The translations under genes were made by a program, and so were the position numbers. Below the pieces are notes generated by a model, which did no database searches, had not been told where the DNA came from, and saw nothing but the letters and a program-made list of their open reading frames with translations. Below are positions 22,590 to 34,637 of a DNA stretch of 64,000 bases, one piece after another. Source of the DNA: Ligustrum vulgare (taxonomy: Eukaryota; Streptophyta; Magnoliopsida; Lamiales; Oleaceae). Location of the stretch: contig OY743190.1 of the NCBI GenBank assembly GCA_963555705.1, positions 13,119,501 through 13,183,500 on the forward strand, read 5' to 3'. Each line of letters begins with the position of its first letter. Within the stretch, counting starts at the first letter, position 1.

Positions 22590-22870
22590 TAGTTTCTGAA
22601 GCTGGGTAAAATCATACAGAGCTCCAAATGCAATTCACAGGTTCTTGAAATGTACACATAATTCTCATCAGTCTTGGAATCATCACCAAAATTCTGATCA
22701 AGGGATGAACAGATAAATTTCTACAATGGGGGGAGTTTCTGAAGCTGGGTAAAATTATACGGAGCTCCAAATGCAATTCACAAGTTCTTGAAATGTACAC
22801 ATAATTCTCATCAGTCTTGGAATCATCACCAAAATTCTGATCAAGGGATGAACAGATAAATTTCTACAAT
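22590..22870. repeat. 143-bp tandem duplication
   Basis: Two units (22591-22733 and 22734-22870) differing at only a few positions. Each unit ends in CTACAATGGGGGG or CTACAAT. On the minus strand one frame in each unit stays open for about 43 codons, so it may derive from an exon, but I recognise no family. Confidence 0.85.
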
Positions 22871-23496
22871 AAATTGATGAAGATTTTCTGCAAAAATGAT
22901 GGAAATCTCATATAGTCCATGTGTTGCCTCTATTATAAACAATACATATTTTTCTCTCACTTTCTTTTAATCTTACATTTATCAATATATAATACTACAC
23001 ATAAATTCATAAAAAATTCTCTATCTTTAACCATACGTTCTCTTAAAAATTACAATTCAAAAAACTATTTTTTAAATAAATTCTTTAAAATCAATATCAA
23101 ACAAGTGCATAAAAACATGTACCAAATCAAATGTGTCTTGGAGTTCCAAACATTCACCACCTTTAAAGATAACACCCTCTTTCAGCCAAGGAAAATCGAT
23201 AACTCCACCCTGTTTTCACTGGTTTCTTGTTTTTCTTCTCATTCTTCTCTTGTTCTCTCTCTCTCTCTCCATCGATTCAATATCTTGAAAACACAAAAAC
23301 TGAACAACGTTGGACAATTGCTACATATATAAATGAATAAAACAGTCTGGTTTGGTTCTCACATAATATGTGATTTGGAGCTAAATCAAACCATTTTTAT
23401 CCACACAAAAATAGTACTCTTTCCGTCTCGTGAAGATAGACTTTTATTTCTTATTTGTCCGTCTCAAATTAGATGTCACTTTCCTTATTGAAAACC
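22871..23496. other. AT-rich spacer with no recognised gene
   Basis: Contains a short CT-rich stretch near 23245-23275. The plus-strand open stretch 22919-23332 has a biased composition (Lys/Asn/Phe/Leu) typical of random AT-rich sequence and shows no domain. Confidence 0.5.
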
Positions 23497-23499
23497 TAA

Positions 23500-24312
23500 G
23501 GTGACGTTTTGTTTGTATTTTATTTTGTATTTTCATTTTCGAAAATGTTTTGTGTTTCCTGTTTTTATTTTTGTTTTCAAATTTGCTGAAAACGCGTTTG
23601 ATTTGTCATTCTGAAAACTTTTTTTGAAAATGAAAAGTTGAAAAACACGTTCTGTTTAAAATTTTACAGAATACTAATTAAACTATTTTTAATTAATTTG
23701 CTTGCAGAATACTATTGATTCAAACTCAAATTTCTTTTCACAATATACTGAAAATATGGTTACATACAACACACTAATGTGAGCATTAAAAGTCTATATT
23801 AACACAGCTTGGTCAGGTTGATTTGAGGAAGCTCTAGTTCTATTAAAATTCAGAAAATGCAAGTTCTGTCAAAATTAACAGAGTCCATTTATCAAAGTAT
23901 TTTTGAAATATAATAACAAGAATTCTCACTTAATTTTTTTTTGTAATGTTGATATTGAATTCAATAAAATTTTATTTAAGCTTAGTTCCAAGTTAGGATA
24001 ATTCTCAAAAAAAAAAAAAAAAAAACTTTATTTAAGCTTAGTTCCAAGTTAGGATAATTCTCCTTAAGAAAAAAAAAAAAACTTTATTTAGGCTTAGTTC
24101 CAAGTTAGGATAATTCTATATAAAAAAAAAAACGCATTTTCCGTGTTTTGAACATTTTTTTGTTGAAATATACATTTGGACGTTTTGTGTACAAATTTTT
24201 TTTTTTTCCGTTTTCCAAAATGCGTTTTCGAAAATGATGAAGAGAACGCGTTTTTATCGTTTTCGAAAATAAAAATAGAAAACGACCTCAAAACAGCAAA
24301 GAAAACAAGGCC
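23500..24312. mobile_element. PIF/Harbinger-like MITE, complete
   Basis: Flanked by TAA (23497-23499 and 24313-24315), the 3-bp TWA target duplication of PIF/Harbinger elements. Ends are GGTGACGTTTTGTTTG and, read from the other side, GGCCTTGTTTTCTTTG. It contains the A-tract minisatellite (23965-24120). It is non-coding. Confidence 0.75.
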
Positions 24313-24596
24313 TAAATATTTTAAAGTTTTCTAATTTTCCCTTATTTAATGTTCACGGTTATCGACAAATATAAACTAATTATATTTATTCAATTGTTTA
24401 ATGTTGGAATATATTAGATAAAATGTAAAAAAAAATAATTATACTTTAAACTATATTAATTACATTTTTTTTTAATTTATGTGAAAAAAGAAACACGATT
24501 AGCTTCATGGGACGAATGCAGTTCTCAAAGCACGCCATCTGTCGTGCCTTTTACCAAAGCATAGTTCTCTCGTCTTTCCTTTGATCTCTCTTTTTA

Positions 24597-24659
<63 letters not shown>

Positions 24660-25969
24660 ATTAGAGGGCATAATGTTGGTGCATTTCTTGTTTCCCACTT
24701 TAAAATTTGTTACACTATTCTTGAATCAAATTCGTCTAATCAAAATAATGCAAGCAAGTAATGTACAACTTTTTTCTTAAGAAAACCTGGGGAAGAAAAT
24801 ACAAGTCAACAACTTTCATAAATAGTCGTACGTCTTTCTATTTTTTAATAAGTTATCGTCACAATTCCGATGTATTTTTTAGGCTCCACCAAAATATGAT
24901 GGAATGGTTTATGATTCTCGTACCATGACATAAATGAAATAAAAATGAATACAATGGGGAGGCAAATTGACTAAGCATAGAATAATGGATTTAAGTGAAA
25001 ACCTTAAAATTTATGAAAATTGGAATCCAACAGAAGTCAAGAGATAAACTCAAAGAAATCAAAGAGTTATCCCCTTATTTATATGATGATTCTAAAATAT
25101 AAAACTCAGTCTAAATCAACTAAAATTGAAGGAATTTGAAATAAACAAAATGACAAAATAACACCGAAATATTAGAAAATTATTTTTGAGCCTAAACGAA
25201 TTCAGACGGCTAAAATCACCCCAAATCATGACGTAGCCTTCAGTCTTGTTCATCTCACTGTTTCGTTTCCGAAAAGGTATTATAGGCCAAATATGAGGTT
25301 GAACGTCAAGAATGTAATTTACATTTTTTCCCCTTTTCATTTTAATTGTTCCTCGATTCATTCAGTAATTTGTTCTACATCACAAATACTTACCTTCCGC
25401 TAAAAAACTATGAAAACTGAAAGGAGTAAATAATGAGGTACTACTTCCTATAAAAATGTCAAATTTGAAACAAAAATGCCAAAATGTGGAAAGCTCGTAT
25501 TTGTTATTAATCTATACTAGACGCGAAATCATTGGGAAAATCAAGATGATCTACTCCTGATAGCAACGTGGCTCATATCTTTCTGTATGTAGTAAATAAG
25601 CTACCTGATTTCTCTTATGATAATAAATATGAGAAACATGTCACAATAGAAGGAGATTAGGTGCCTAATCTTTCTTGAGAGTAGCTTGGATGAACCAAGT
25701 CCTCCTCCAAGTGTGATGATGCACTAACCCCAACAGAAGAATCCACACCTCTATTCATAAATGTGGAAGTACAAATAGATGCACAAGAAGGATCCCATCA
25801 AAAATAGCTCGTAGCTCAGCCTCAAGTAATATAGGATGAGAAGAAAGCATGAATACATCGGCCATAGTGATTTGATTTTGGAATATACCATTGGTGAGTG
25901 TGCCTAGAATCAGGATACGAGAAGGTGGGTAGATGAGTGAAATCCAAATGCCACATACTTGATGATAAT
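24313..25969. other. AT-rich spacer with (TA)n at 24604-24656
   Basis: A 53-bp TA dinucleotide repeat follows a CT-rich stretch. Otherwise it is AT-rich with no gene I can support, apart from a possible RNase H-like fragment at about 25690-25850. Confidence 0.5.
25690..25850 (-). pseudogene. Possible RNase H-like fragment of a LINE
   Basis: The minus strand reads AELRAIFDGI followed by a hydrophobic stretch, resembling the E-x-x-A helix of the RNase H-like domains common in plant LINE-derived sequences. The flanks are full of stops. The assignment rests on one short motif. Confidence 0.25.
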
Positions 25970-26298
25970 CAGTGTTCTAAAACGCGCGCGTTGTGCCTCC
26001 GACGTGTCGGATTAGTGAAAAGCGAAAAAAAAGAGTCTGGAAATTTGTTTTTATCTAAAAAGAGTGAAAAAAGCGTGCATAATGCGGGAGTAGGCGTGGC
26101 GAAGAGCTAGTAAGCGTGACGAAGCGCGACCCGAAGCTTGCTTATGCTTCTAATATATATATATATATATTACATATTTTTTTAAGGGATTAAAATATGT
26201 GTAAAGTTTAAATTTAGCATATAGGAATTAAAAAACGTTTTTTAACGCTTACTCCCGCTTAAGCTTGACACTCGGACTCTACGCTTTTTAGAACACTA
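25970..26298. mobile_element. hAT-type MITE with perfect 8-bp TSD
   Basis: 329 bp. Ends are CAGTGTTCTAAAACGCG and, inverted, TAGTGTTCTAAAAAGCG. It is flanked by ATGATAAT on both sides (25962-25969 and 26299-26306). It lies about 190 bases beyond the stop codon of the subtilase gene, in its 3' region. Confidence 0.85.
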
Positions 26299-26483
26299 AT
26301 GATAATAATAACATTGTTCTTGAAATAAATCGAATGCTTTTATTCATTATAAACTAAACTTATAAACATTCTGTTGTTACCAATCTGCACATATTATTCA
26401 TCAAATAAAGAATTCTAAAAGTAAAAAGACAGAGATTCTAGATGTTAATACTGGGTAGGCCCAATCAAGAGGTTGCTAATCTG

Positions 26484-29400
26484 CTATAATACTATTGGAC
26501 TAGAGACTGCTATTGGACTCCTCACATAATGCTTGCCATCTGACCATAATAATTCCCCAAACACATATTCACCATCATTGTCAGCCTTCTTGGATTTTAT
26601 CTTCAACTTGAAGCTCTTTTCTTCACCAATTTTATCAAACTTCAAGATATTGGGTTCCACAGAAACTGAAAATCCTGCAGGTTGACGGATACGGACTGTG
26701 TAAACGCCCGGTGTGCCAACATTTTTCAGTTTTCTATGCACTGTGACTGATCCAGAGAGACTTGGCACTGATATAGAAGGGTAGTTGAAGTTGAGTAGAC
26801 TGTACTTCTTTGGACAATCATATGGCTTATTTGATCCTGTGAAACTGCTAAGCAGAGTCTGGTTGTAACCAATGCCACAAAGGAAGTCCAAATAATCGTT
26901 GACGCTCAAGTCGTAGACTAATCCAGGATTCATGGCACGGTTTGGTCGAATATGTCCAGAACCATATGCAAACGGCGTTGCCTTTTCTATACCAGCATCT
27001 GTCATTGGATTCTTCGTGTTGTCTCTTGTTCTTGCTGTTTTACATTGATCACAAAACATTTTAATAATGAGGTAATAGCTTATCATGGCAATAACCAAGC
27101 TGAGAATTTAAGTTTTTACCAGTTGTCATTATGGCAGATTTGATTGCTGCTGGACTCCATTTGGGATATAGGGTCTTTAGTAATCCCACTACGCCAGAAA
27201 CATGAGGGCAGGACATAGAGGTCCCGGATTCTGTAATAAACGGAGTCGTACGTGTATCATAAACATTCTCTGTAGGGCTGGTTCCTTCAGAGTAGGCAGC
27301 AATGATACTTACTCCTGGAGCAGTAATATCAGGCTGGAGAAACAATAGACTTCAGTTTAGATTATGTTCGGTAACACTGTATCAATTATAAATTTGTTTT
27401 TTTTATTTATTTTTTTATTTTTTATGTTTTTGATGTAAAATATGTGGTTGAGTAGTGGAGAGAGGGAGAATGTGTGCGGTTCAAAATGATTTGGAAAATT
27501 GTGTTATTTATAAATTACTTTATAAATTGTAATGATTGTGTTAAAGAACAGAATCTTAGTAACAAAATTCACGAGAGAAAACACTAAGGACTTGCTTGAT
27601 ATACAGTTCTCGACAATACAATAGATAAGATTTTAGTCCATCCTATGAAACAATGGATAAAAAGGCAAGTTACATCACCTTGAGAATTTCAGGAGTAACA
27701 GTATTTGCTCCCCTAGAAGAGAAAGAAGCGATAAATGGAGCAGGCTTGATGTTCACTGCTGCCTTAGGCGGCGTAAGCAATCCTAAGGGATTCCTGCAAA
27801 TATCAATATGATGATGAGTTCCTGATAAAACGGAAGTCGGGGTCGTCTCTCAGATAGAAATACTTTAATAATTTGTTTGGCAGGAAAGATTAGACACAAG
27901 GCAGAGGCGAATGTGGAGAGCGAGCTCTTACTTGCTTGTGTTGACGTAGGAAAAAAGAGCAACGCCATCTGTATAATTTATTTGAGTGGCTGGAAGTACG
28001 TGAGGATCTGCGATGATTTCGTTGCCAGTTGTCTCATCATTGCAGAGAATCATCCCGATCGCACCAGCAAGTTTAGCCTGCTCACCCTTATCCATTCTTG
28101 CATTTTCCCCTCTAAGACACACCAAAATCTTGCCCTTCACCTTCTTGGAGTCTAGTGTTCCTGCCTTGCAGAGTATCCTGTTATCAAATTATCAAATAAT
28201 GCAGCATCAATTATGAACACATAAGACCAGAATCAAGGGGTTAAAGAAGAATGTTCTTACGCGTCCTTAGCCATTGCATCGGCAGCTTTAGCATCAGCAG
28301 CGCTGATAAGTGGATAAAATGTATCTTTTGGCAATGGTTTCGAAAGGCTCGTCCCCTGATATTCAACAGAGTCAGAAAGATAAGCTTATGGAGAGCCTAA
28401 TCAAATCAACATCTGAACAGAAAAATGCTACCTTTAGGTACTGCCCATTTTGCAGTTTAACATCAGCTTGAAATTCTCTATCAATGGTGCTTGCTCCTAC
28501 TGTCAAAAGCCACGGTGCGGTATTTGAAACAGATCCAGGGATTGGTCCTGAATTTCCAGCAGAAGCTACCACTACTACACCGTTCCTAATAGCGTGGAAA
28601 GATCCAATTGCTATGCCATCGTCAAAGTAATCGTCAGGATCTCCGCCAAGAGACACTGAAATCACATCCACACCATCATATATTGCTGTGTCAAATGCTT
28701 TCATGATATCAGAATCAAAGCATTCTGAGCCGTTGATTGGAGTAAAGCACACTCTGTATGTAGCTACTCGGGCTTTTGGCGAACCACCTTTCGCTGTTCC
28801 ATTTCCCACGCCGAATACACTTGCTCCAGGGACAAAGTTTCCACCTGCAGTGGAGAGTGTGTGGGAGCCATGACCTTCATAGTCTCGTGCCGTCCTCGAT
28901 TTAGGACTAATAGTTCCTCCATAGGCAGCATACCCTTTATTGAAGTACCTGGCCCCAATTAGTTTCCTGTCATTTCAAAACATAAATTCAGTGCTTCGTC
29001 TTATAATTCAATATCCCTAAAGAACATTTCCAAGTTCAGGAAGGAATTTGAATAAGTGAATACTTATTGCAAGTGAAGCCATCGTCGTGCTGACAGATTC
29101 CTCTCCACTTTGAGGGAATAGGGCCTAGCTCATTGTCCATAAAGCTCTGTGATTCAGGCCAAACACCTATCAAAGGCACGAGAATTTATCTATTTCTTTC
29201 ATTATCAACTTTATATCCCATAAACAAAGCAGGATTTCGTAAAGAAATCTTCGCGTAAGTTCAGAAAGAGTAGTTATTCAAACCAGTATCAAGATTCGCA
29301 ATGATGCTATCTTCTCCGAATCTTGCCTTCTTCCATAAAGAAGCTGGATGAATCACACCATTCCTTTCCAACATAAGAAAATCCCAAGAATGTGTTGTGT

Positions 29401-30184
29401 GCAGATTTCTTCCTTGGTTGGGAAAAATGGATATTACATCTGGATGTTCTACAATGACAGAAAAAACCATTGCTTTTTCATTAGTACCATCCGTGCTAAA
29501 AACCTGTGTTCTAAAATGTGCGCCTAGGCAGACGCCTAGATTCGCATATGCCCGCCTTTCACGGCTCGCCGTGCAATGAAGCATATTAGTGCCACCTCGC
29601 AGTGCGTTTTGCATTTTAGAATCTTCCTAGAAACTCATACTGAAAATACATAGTAAACATGGTTGTATCATCATACTTGCAATCTCAGCTGCCTCTTCCT
29701 CTTCTAGCATTGCAGAAAAACCATTGATATGTTTATTATAAGTGTAAAATATGGCATCTTCCGCCTTCTCTTTACTGCAAAAAAATAAAAATAAAAAAAT
29801 AAAAAAAACATATTCGGGATCCAAAAAAATCACAGATTAAAAGTTACTATAAGCAGTTTTGCAGCAAAAAAAAAAAAAAAAAAAAAATTCATACCTTCCC
29901 AAGATTGTACCAAGTAACTCATGGTGAGAGTCTGCAACCTTATTGAGTTGATCAGAAGTTACTTCTGTGCCATGTGAATGTCCTCCCAAGTAAACTATAT
30001 AAGACTGCACAAGAAATAAGCCATAATTTACTTATAAGTGATTGCATGATGGGAAAATTCTCATTATATATAAAAAAAAAAATAAAAAAAAAATGTGCAC
30101 CTTTTTTATGGCTAAAGCTGGTTCTTGAAACACAGCAAGAATAATGAACAGTGCAAGAAACTTTGAAAACTTGACAAAAACCAT
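26484..30184 (-). CDS. Subtilisin-like serine protease, SBT5/AIR3 type (11 exons, 771 aa)
   Basis: Secreted plant subtilase (peptidase S8), predicted to enter the apoplast and cleave proteins there. Exons on plus-strand coordinates, in transcript order: 30101-30184, 29895-30004, 29677-29774, 29284-29448, 29064-29166, 28432-28966, 28261-28355, 27932-28177, 27679-27793, 27120-27333, 26484-27034. All introns are GT-AG, and the sum is 2316 nt in frame. Residues 1-25 are a signal peptide (hydrophobic core, ends PALA). The I9 propeptide follows ([26 protein letters not shown]). The catalytic triad is Asp151 (NLDTG), His219 (GHGSHT) and Ser556 (GTSMSCPH), with the likely oxyanion Asn at 325 (ASAGNSGP). 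A PA domain sits between about 350 and 480, and the fibronectin-like C-terminal domain ends the protein. The AIR3/SBT5 group is suggested by GHSHG, the [12 protein letters not shown] block and the multi-exon structure. No disabling change was seen. Intron 3 carries a MITE-like insertion. Confidence 0.93.
29505..29626. mobile_element. MITE-like insertion in subtilase intron 3
   Basis: About 115 bp of GC-richer sequence bounded by TGTGTTCTAAAATGTGCGCC and, inverted, ATTCTAAAATGCAAAACGC. It resembles the hAT MITE at 25970-26298. It lies wholly within the intron between exons 29677-29774 and 29284-29448. No clear TSD was found. Confidence 0.5.
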
Positions 30185-30309
30185 TATAAATTTTTTCTGT
30201 ATTCAGAAAAGAACCCTTTATCTGTACATCTCAAACGCAGAATTTCTTGTATCTATTTTTATAAGCAAAGAGAAGAGACTAATTCAAACTTGAACTGAAG
30301 AGTCCTAAA

Positions 30310-30318
30310 CTATTTATA
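30310..30318 (-). promoter_or_regulatory. Probable TATA box of the subtilase gene
   Basis: Reads TATAAATAG on the minus strand, about 130 bases upstream of the ATG at 30184. A weaker alternative, TATAAAAATAG, lies at 30253-30263. Confidence 0.5.
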
Positions 30319-30780
30319 ATTCATTTGTTAATAATATTTCAATGCAATACTACGTACCCTCTTCTGTTCTCTCTAACTTATAGTCCGATTTTCTTGGATT
30401 ACGGCTTGTTTAAATTAAGTATTTGTATCAAATTAGGATTCTTTTGTATGTTGAGAACCAATTCCATATTTCCAATATATTTACCATAATAAAATTAGGG
30501 CGAAGTTAGATTCAAATTTTAAGGGGCAATTTCGTGCAAATTATGCATGGTATGCAATTGCGCATGTTTCGTCGCTATTACTAAAAGAATATGATGATAT
30601 ATAAGAGTTTAAAAACTAATTATTTACTTATAAGTAGATATAATTAGTAGAATATATGATGATATAAGAGTTTTTACTCATTAATATTTATTTCTAGACT
30701 AGAATTAGTGCTTATTTTTGGCCTTTTCAGAGCAATATGCATCGCAATATCCATTGTTTCTGCCAATGTACCAAATACAG
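30319..30780. other. Upstream region of the subtilase gene
   Basis: AT-rich sequence without a coding frame. It presumably includes distal promoter sequence. No motif is strong enough to report. Confidence 0.4.
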
Positions 30781-30789
30781 TATCTATCA

Positions 30790-31839
30790 ATGGTGAGGGG
30801 TGGGCGTTTCGGTTTTCGGTCCGGTTATTGAAGGAACCGAAATCGAATCGAAATTTTCGATTCGATTTCGGTTTCGGTTCTCAAAACTCACAAGAACCGA
30901 ACGATTCCGGTTTCGATTCATTTTCGGTTATTTTTCGGTTCTTTGTTCGATTTTTTTATTAAAAAATTCAACTTTGAGTAAACGTGAAAATGTGTAAGAA
31001 AAACAAATAAGTGTTGAGTCAAAATTTCCACAAATAAATTCATCAATGTGGGAAAATATTCAAATTGAATATATTCTTGTTCTAAATATAGTATGACACA
31101 AAATATAGTTATAATATTATGTATTTTCCCATTAGCAATTAGAAATGTAGGATCTTCATCTTCTGTTGTTCTATCTGTTGCCTTTGCTGGAATGCCGAAT
31201 CACCCAAACTAAAAAAATGATAATGATGGCTTATAGACATATTTATCATAACATAAAATCATTTAGGTCATTTGAACATAGGTATATTTCGAAGATAACA
31301 AACGATTTTTAATGAACTCTTATCTCAGACTTCAATGTAAAACCACAATTCACTAATGCACCTCCACAAAAGTCACATACATGTCAAACCACACATTCTT
31401 CCTAAAATTAATTCAATACATATCAACACAACAGTCATTATTTTAATTTGTAAATACTGCACTCAAAAAATTCACTAAACCAATGCGAGTGAGAGACTAG
31501 ACATCCAATCTTCTAAAATTGGTGCAAAGAATTTCCTATAAAATACAACACGATATGAACAATTCAACAATTATCACAATACATCAAAGTAAGTTTGATT
31601 TGTACACTCTATCATGTAAAGTAACACAGAAAATGTCAAAAGTATAACGTGAACTTAATTTTTAAATTAAGAATCTTCGGTTCTTGGTTCGGTTTTGTTT
31701 TCAAATAGGAATCGATCGGTTTTCGGTTCTCCATTTTTCGATTTCGGTTCTTATTTTTCACCTAAAGAACCGACCGATTTCAGTTTTTTTTGTTCGATTC
31801 TGGTTCGGTTCTTTCAGTTCCGATTTTTTTGTCCACCCT
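30790..31839. mobile_element. hAT-like non-autonomous element, 1.05 kb
   Basis: Flanked by TATCTATCA at 30781-30789 and 31840-31848. Terminal inverted repeats are of the GGGGTGGGCG / AAGGGTGGAC kind, followed by many copies of TTCGGTT and ACCGAA subterminal words in inverted orientation, a style common in plant hAT elements. The left end has about six extra bases before the TIR. No transposase frame is present. Confidence 0.75.
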
Positions 31840-32266
31840 TATCTATCATCAGCAATAAAAACATGGAAAATAAACTCACACAAGTAGAATTTTATTTTTA
31901 TTAACTTATTAATTATAATTTTCCATTTCATAATTCATCACCAGTTGTGAATTTTTAATTACTTATTACAAGATTTTTAAGTGATTTTGGTAATGTTTGC
32001 GGATTTGTAAGAAATACTAGTAATAGATCTTGTCCGTCACAAATTTCATATATGAAAAGTTTCATCACTAGTCCATCTTAATAAATCGTTGGACACTTAG
32101 AGCATGTTTAGGACGTATATATAAAAGTTAAAAGGGTAATTATATTTGCAAAGTAATTTCTTATAACTACACCACATTTGAATTGTATTTTTGATCCCTA
32201 ATTTTTATAGACTATTACATTTATGTTCTTTATTTTTTTCATCGAGTTCTTATCATTAAATTCTAA

Positions 32267-32944
32267 ACAATTATCAAATTTTGTCTTTCGTGATGGTTTT
32301 TCTCTAATTTTTTTTTATTATCGTGTTTTAAAACAATGAACAAGTATTCAATTAAAATTTTGATTTATTTTTTTACTTATTAAGTGTACAAGCGGTGAAT
32401 AAATCTTTTCAATTCCTCTTAATAATTTTGTTTTTTAACAAGTAACGAGATATATTAATTAATGAAAAAAATAAAATAAAAATATAATGAAAAAAAAATT
32501 GGGGGACATAATTGTAATATCGATTAAAGGTTATGAACACTTCTTGCAATTAAAATGTGGTGCACATATGAAAGATATGGTGCTAATAAATTTAGCCAAG
32601 TTAAATTCTAAAGGCTAAATATATTGTCACTACATCTTCTTATATGCATCATATTTTAATTGCAAGAAATGTTCATAACCTTTAATAAATATTGCAATTA
32701 TGTCCCATAACTTTTTTTCATCGTATTCTTATTTTAATTATTTCATTAATTAATATATATCGTCCATTCTATCAATTTCTGTCAAAAAATTTATTAAGAT
32801 GGATTAAAAAGATTTATTTATCTCTTGTACACTTAATAAGTAAAAAACTAAAATTTTAATTGAATACTTGTTCATTGTTTTAAAGCACGATAATAATAAA
32901 AAAATTGGACGAAACCATCATGAAGGACAAAATTTGATAATTAT
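32267..32944. mobile_element. Foldback element with arms of about 300 bp
   Basis: The left arm (about 32267-32590) and right arm (about 32630-32944) are inverted repeats. For example, ACAATGAACAAGTATTCAAT at 32333 faces its reverse complement near 32860-32880. The loop is about 50 bp. The transcript of either strand would form a long hairpin. No TSD was resolved. Confidence 0.8.
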
Positions 32945-33774
32945 CCATACACTAGGACACAAAACGACTTCAAGCTTCAAAAACACATCGTTCGTTTTGC
33001 AAAGGGTAAACAACACAAATGGTTACTGGTCTTTACGTTTCTTGAGAAAATAGTCCACAACGTTTCAATTTTGACATTTACACAATTAGAATCACCAAAA
33101 GTTGCGAAAACATTCCCCACCATTAGAATATGTTAATTACACAGTTAAAAACGGGTAAAAAACACAAATGGTCCCTCACCTTTGAGTTTTTTGCGTTAAT
33201 AGTTCATAACATATTAAGCCCATGTTTGGCGTATTTAGTTTGTAACATACAAACATTTGGCTCATGTAGTCTCTAATATATTAAGCCCCTCTTTGATACT
33301 AGTTATATCAAATAATGTGTTTTGTAATTGTAATTTTTTGAAGAATTTGTGATTAAAAAGTAAGATTTTTTTTATGTGTAGATTATTTTATTGATAGGAG
33401 GTGTAGTTGAAACGAGTTTTAAAAAAATAAAGTTTATTTTGGATTTCTAAAGTGCACAATAAAGTATTTTACAAAAATTCATCACATTGATAGTTTAACC
33501 TATTGGTTAAAAAAAAATAATAATAATAAATTATGGAACATAAACAAGCTAATACATTGGACATCATTTTAGGAATTGAATAAAAAAAAATTTTTTAACA
33601 GTTCTACTTTCGATTTTGGTTTTTGAGAAAAAATCATTTTCGAAACTTCATTTTTTCGAAATTTATTTTCAATCACATGTTCTATCAATAAAATAATATA
33701 TATGTAAATACGGGGAAAAAAAAAATTCTTACTTTTGGCCACAAATTCTCCAAACTTACTATTAAAAAAACTTA

Positions 33775-34637
33775 GGTGGCGTTTTGTTTGTATTTTATTT
33801 TGTATTTTCATTTTCGAAATTTTTTTGTGTTTTGTGTTTTCATTTTTGTTTTCAAATTTGCTGAAAACGCGTTTGGTTTGTCATTTCTGAAAACTGTTTT
33901 TGAAAATGAAAAGCTGGAAAACACGTTCTGTTTGAAATTCTGCAGAACACTATTTAAACTATTTTTAATTAATTTGTTTGCAGAATACTACTAACTCCAA
34001 CTCAAATTTCCTTTCGCAATACACTAAAAATATGGTTACATGCAACACACTAATGTGAGCATTAAGAGTCTATATTAACACAGTTTGGTCAGGTTCGGGA
34101 CTTGAGAAAGCTCTACTTCTATTAAAATCCAGAAAATGCAAGTTCTTTCAAAACCACCAGAGTCCATTTATCATTGCATTTTTTGAAATATAACAACAAG
34201 AATTCTCATTTTTTTTTTTTTTTGTAATGTTGATATTGAATTCAATAAAACTTTATTTAAACTAAGTTCCGAGTTAGGATAATTCTCAAAAAAAAAAAAA
34301 AAAAAATCTTTATTTAGGCTTAGTTCCAAGCTAGGATAATTCTAAAAAAAATAATAAAAAATAAAAACTTTATATTAAGCTTAGTTCTAAGTTAAGATAA
34401 TTCTATAATTAAAAAAAAAAAAAAAATCCCAAAACGTGTTTTCCACGTTTTGGACATTTTTTGTCGAAATACACACAAAATGCCAAAAACGGATGTTTCG
34501 GGCGTTTTCCGTTTTGTGTACAAATTTTTTTTTTTTTTTCCAAAATGCGTTTTCGAAAATGGTAAAGAGAACGCGTTTTTAGCGTTTTCGAAAATAAAAA
34601 CAGAAAACGACCTCAAAACAGTAAAGAGAACAGGGGC
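33775..34637. mobile_element. PIF/Harbinger-like MITE, complete, nested
   Basis: Flanked by TTA (33772-33774 and 34638-34640). It is closely related to 12921-13635 on its left side and to 23500-24312 overall. It carries the same minisatellite (34250-34415). Confidence 0.78.

Noticed and set aside
22919..23332. 137-aa plus-strand ORF
   Set aside because: Composition is that of random AT-rich DNA, with no domain, and it ends in a CT-rich tract.
24598..24780. ORF starting with a Tyr-Ile repeat
   Set aside because: It is a translation of a TA dinucleotide repeat.
26952..28873. Plus-strand frames over the subtilase gene
   Set aside because: They are shadows of minus-strand exons. The minus-strand exons carry the catalytic motifs and consistent splice phases.
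29261..29614. Extended N-terminal reading of the subtilase exon beginning in the MITE-like sequence
   Set aside because: The stretch upstream of 29448 is intron and MITE-like. A TTGTAG acceptor and matching phase place the exon start at 29448.
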